From positions 1-6,405 of the forward strand of contig JAEEKM010000076.1 of assembly GCA_016282455.1 (NCBI GenBank): 6,405 nucleotides of DNA. Reading direction: 5' to 3'. A model generated the notes under the pieces. It was not told where the DNA came from and ran no database searches. It saw nothing but the letters and a program-made list of their open reading frames with translations. A program made the translations under genes and the position numbers. Origin of the DNA: Treponema sp. GTDB taxonomy: Bacteria; Spirochaetota; Spirochaetia; Treponematales; Treponemataceae. Below are positions 5,422-6,405 of this stretch, one piece after another. Position 1 is the stretch's first letter; each line of letters starts with the position of its first letter.

Positions 5422-5916
5422 ATGAAAAAAATATTTGTCTTTTTAATGACAGTTTTTCTTATCTCTTCTACCGCCTGTGCAAACAGCAGTAAGGGAGCAA
5501 ACTCATCAGACAAAGGAGAAGTTTCCGAAATGAAAATTTCAATTCAAATTACAAGCGAAAGTGGCAGCCATAAACTTACCGCCACTCTGACAGACAATTC
5601 TTCTGCACTAGCCTTTTACGAACTTTTACAAAAAGCACCTGTCACAATCAAAATGAGTGACTACGGCAGTTTTGAAAAGGTTGGTCCACTTGGCACTACC
5701 CTTCCCCGCAACGACACACAGATTACCACTACCGCAGGTGACATCATCCTGTACCAGGGGAATCAGATTACCATTTACTACGACACAAACAGCTGGAACT
5801 TTACCCGTCTTGGAAAGGTGGTTTCGACAGGCTCAACCACCACTATTACACAAGCCGAACTCAAAAAGATTTTGGGCAAGGGCGATGTAACGGCAGTTTT
5901 TGAAATATTAAAATAA
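5422..5916 (+). CDS. Cyclophilin-like-fold lipoprotein
   Basis: The product is 164 residues. Residues 1-18 are a signal peptide with a relaxed lipobox (SSTAC, acceptor Cys19), then a Ser/Gly/Asn-rich linker to about 35. Residues about 38-164 form a small beta domain of the cyclophilin-like (Cyclophil_like2) type, with TDNSSALAFYELL, APVTIKMSDYGSFEKVGPLGTTLP, GDIILYQGNQITIYYDTNSWNFTRLGK and a final ITQAELKKILGKGDVTAVFE. Such proteins are often encoded beside flavodoxins, as here, with 15 nt between genes; the enzymatic role is unknown, and prolyl isomerase activity should not be assumed. Residues 133-140 (VVSTGSTT) are encoded by a copy of a palindromic repeat and sit between strands where relatives usually have a shorter turn. 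ATG 5422 is preferred over an in-frame TTG at 5416 because AAAGGAG (5406-5412) is 9 nt before the ATG. Confidence 0.88.
   Translation: MKKIFVFLMTVFLISSTACANSSKGANSSDKGEVSEMKISIQITSESGSHKLTATLTDNSSALAFYELLQKAPVTIKMSDYGSFEKVGPLGTTLPRNDTQITTTAGDIILYQGNQITIYYDTNSWNFTRLGKVVSTGSTTTITQAELKKILGKGDVTAVFEILK
5817..5841. repeat. Palindromic repeat, copy 2, inside the cyclophilin-like gene
   Basis: GGTGGTT (5817-5823) and AACCACC (5835-5841) are perfect 7-bp arms around TCGACAGGCTC. It differs from copy 1 at 1047-1071 only in the loop (TCGAGAGCCTC there). It is read in frame and gives residues VVSTGSTT at 133-140 without breaking the gene. Confidence 0.8.
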
Positions 5917-5931
5917 TCAGGAGGAAACTTT

Positions 5932-6405
5932 ATGAAAAAACTTATTCTTACACTTTTAATTGGAGGCTTAATGATGACAGGAGCATTTGCAAACCCTTCG
6001 ACAGGTTCAGGAACCGTGGCATTCATTTACTTCAGTGCGACAGGAACAACAGAACGCATGGCAAAAAATGCCGCAAAGGAAATGGGTGCTGATATTTTTG
6101 AAATCCAGCCGGTTCACAAATACACAAGCGCAGACTTAAACTGGCACGACAAAAAATCCCTTACCACAATTGAATGCAACGACCCTGAATGCCGTCCTGC
6201 AATTAAAGCGGTGGTTTCAGCAAGCGGCGCGGGAAACTCTGTTGCCAGTTCAACCAGTGCTTTTGACATCTCGGGCTACGATACCGTTGTTGTTTGTTAC
6301 CCTATCTGGTGGGCTTATGCACCAAAAATTGTTTACACTTTTGCAGAAAGTCAGAACTGGTCTGAAAAAAAACTTATCACTCTCTGTACAAGCGGTGGGA
6401 GCGGA
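5932..6405 (+). CDS. Exported flavodoxin (3' end outside window)
   Basis: At least 158 residues are visible. Residues 1-20 are a Sec signal peptide with a likely cleavage site GAFA-N; there is no lipobox cysteine. The flavodoxin fold begins at VAFIYFSATGTTERMAK (29-45), whose SATGTT loop binds the FMN phosphate. DIFEIQPVHKYTSADLNWHD (54-73), RPAI (88-91), YDTVVVCYPIWWAYAP (116-131; the WW segment stacks near the flavin) and LCTSGGSG (151-158) follow, as in Flavodoxin_4 proteins. A full-length protein should have about 30-45 more residues beyond the edge. AGGAGG (5919-5924) lies 7 nt before the ATG and the gene is in the operon with the lipoprotein at 5422. Export implies FMN loading and electron transfer outside the cytoplasm. 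Residues 22-27 (PSTGSG), just after the cleavage site, are encoded by a palindromic repeat. Confidence 0.92.
   Translation, partial: MKKLILTLLIGGLMMTGAFANPSTGSGTVAFIYFSATGTTERMAKNAAKEMGADIFEIQPVHKYTSADLNWHDKKSLTTIECNDPECRPAIKAVVSASGAGNSVASSTSAFDISGYDTVVVCYPIWWAYAPKIVYTFAESQNWSEKKLITLCTSGGSG
5995..6011. repeat. Palindromic repeat, copy 3, inside the flavodoxin gene
   Basis: CCTTCGACAGGTTCAGG has the same TTCGACAGG-TCA core as copy 2, with CCT/AGG arms instead of GGTGGTT/AACCACC. Read in frame it encodes PSTGSG (residues 22-27). From memory, sequences of the form CCTTCGACAGGCTCAGG are dispersed in many bacterial genomes, which supports treating this as a repeat copy rather than chance. Confidence 0.6.

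Noticed and set aside
5778..6026. Minus-strand reading frame containing PEPVEG and VEPVETT
   Set aside because: It is the antisense reading of two gene ends; the EPVE motifs come from the palindromic repeat copies.
6208..6225. Fourth copy of the palindromic repeat (GCGGTGGTTTCAGCAAGC)
   Set aside because: Only the GGTGGTTTC portion matches; there is no GACAGGCTCA core and no right arm.

Overview
This 6.4 kb window of low-to-moderate GC bacterial DNA looks like a host-associated spirochaete, most likely a gut or oral Treponema. That is an inference from three things: a BspA-type leucine-rich-repeat lipoprotein whose C-terminus (ARIDGGSDNPGYF) is of a kind I associate with treponemes, relaxed spirochaete-like lipoboxes, and dispersed palindromic intergenic repeats. 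Strong AGGAGG-type ribosome binding sites argue against Bacteroidota. No rRNA, tRNA or CRISPR array was seen.

Layout. Positions 1-198 are the C-terminal end of an IS66-family transposase, followed at 201-221 by the probable right end of the insertion sequence. A minus-strand pair follows: an unlisted 45-residue protein (940-803) and a membrane-anchored hypothetical protein (797-318). Between them and the next gene lies a repeat cluster (1042-1160), made of a palindromic repeat that runs into four degenerate tandem units. A minus-strand surface lipoprotein (3017-1161) carries two InlB-type repeats and 11 BspA/DUF285 repeats spaced at exactly 26 residues. Divergent to it is a small NifX/NifB-type metal-cofactor-binding domain protein (3221-3577). 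Convergent with that is a minus-strand operon of a TetR-type regulator (5106-4450) and a YitT/DUF2179 membrane protein (4447-3590).

Divergent from tetR is a rightward operon encoding a cyclophilin-like-fold lipoprotein (5422-5916) and a signal-peptide-bearing flavodoxin (5932 to the window edge). Its promoter (TTGACA-N17-TATAGT) is followed, at the expected transcription start, by a perfect 8+5+8 inverted repeat that is a strong candidate for the TetR operator. The roughly 200-nt leader contains a 153-bp multi-hairpin repeat element bounded by imperfect terminal inverted repeats.

Most interesting points: (1) the tetR/yitT versus exported flavodoxin/cyclophilin-like divergent unit with its operator and structured leader, which looks like a regulated extracytoplasmic flavin/redox module; (2) a short palindromic repeat with core TTCGAC/GAG-AGGCTCA that occurs three times, once intergenic and twice in frame inside the two adjacent exported proteins, where it encodes STGS-type inserts; (3) a tandem array apparently grown from one half of that same palindrome. 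tetR itself may be transcribed as a leaderless message.
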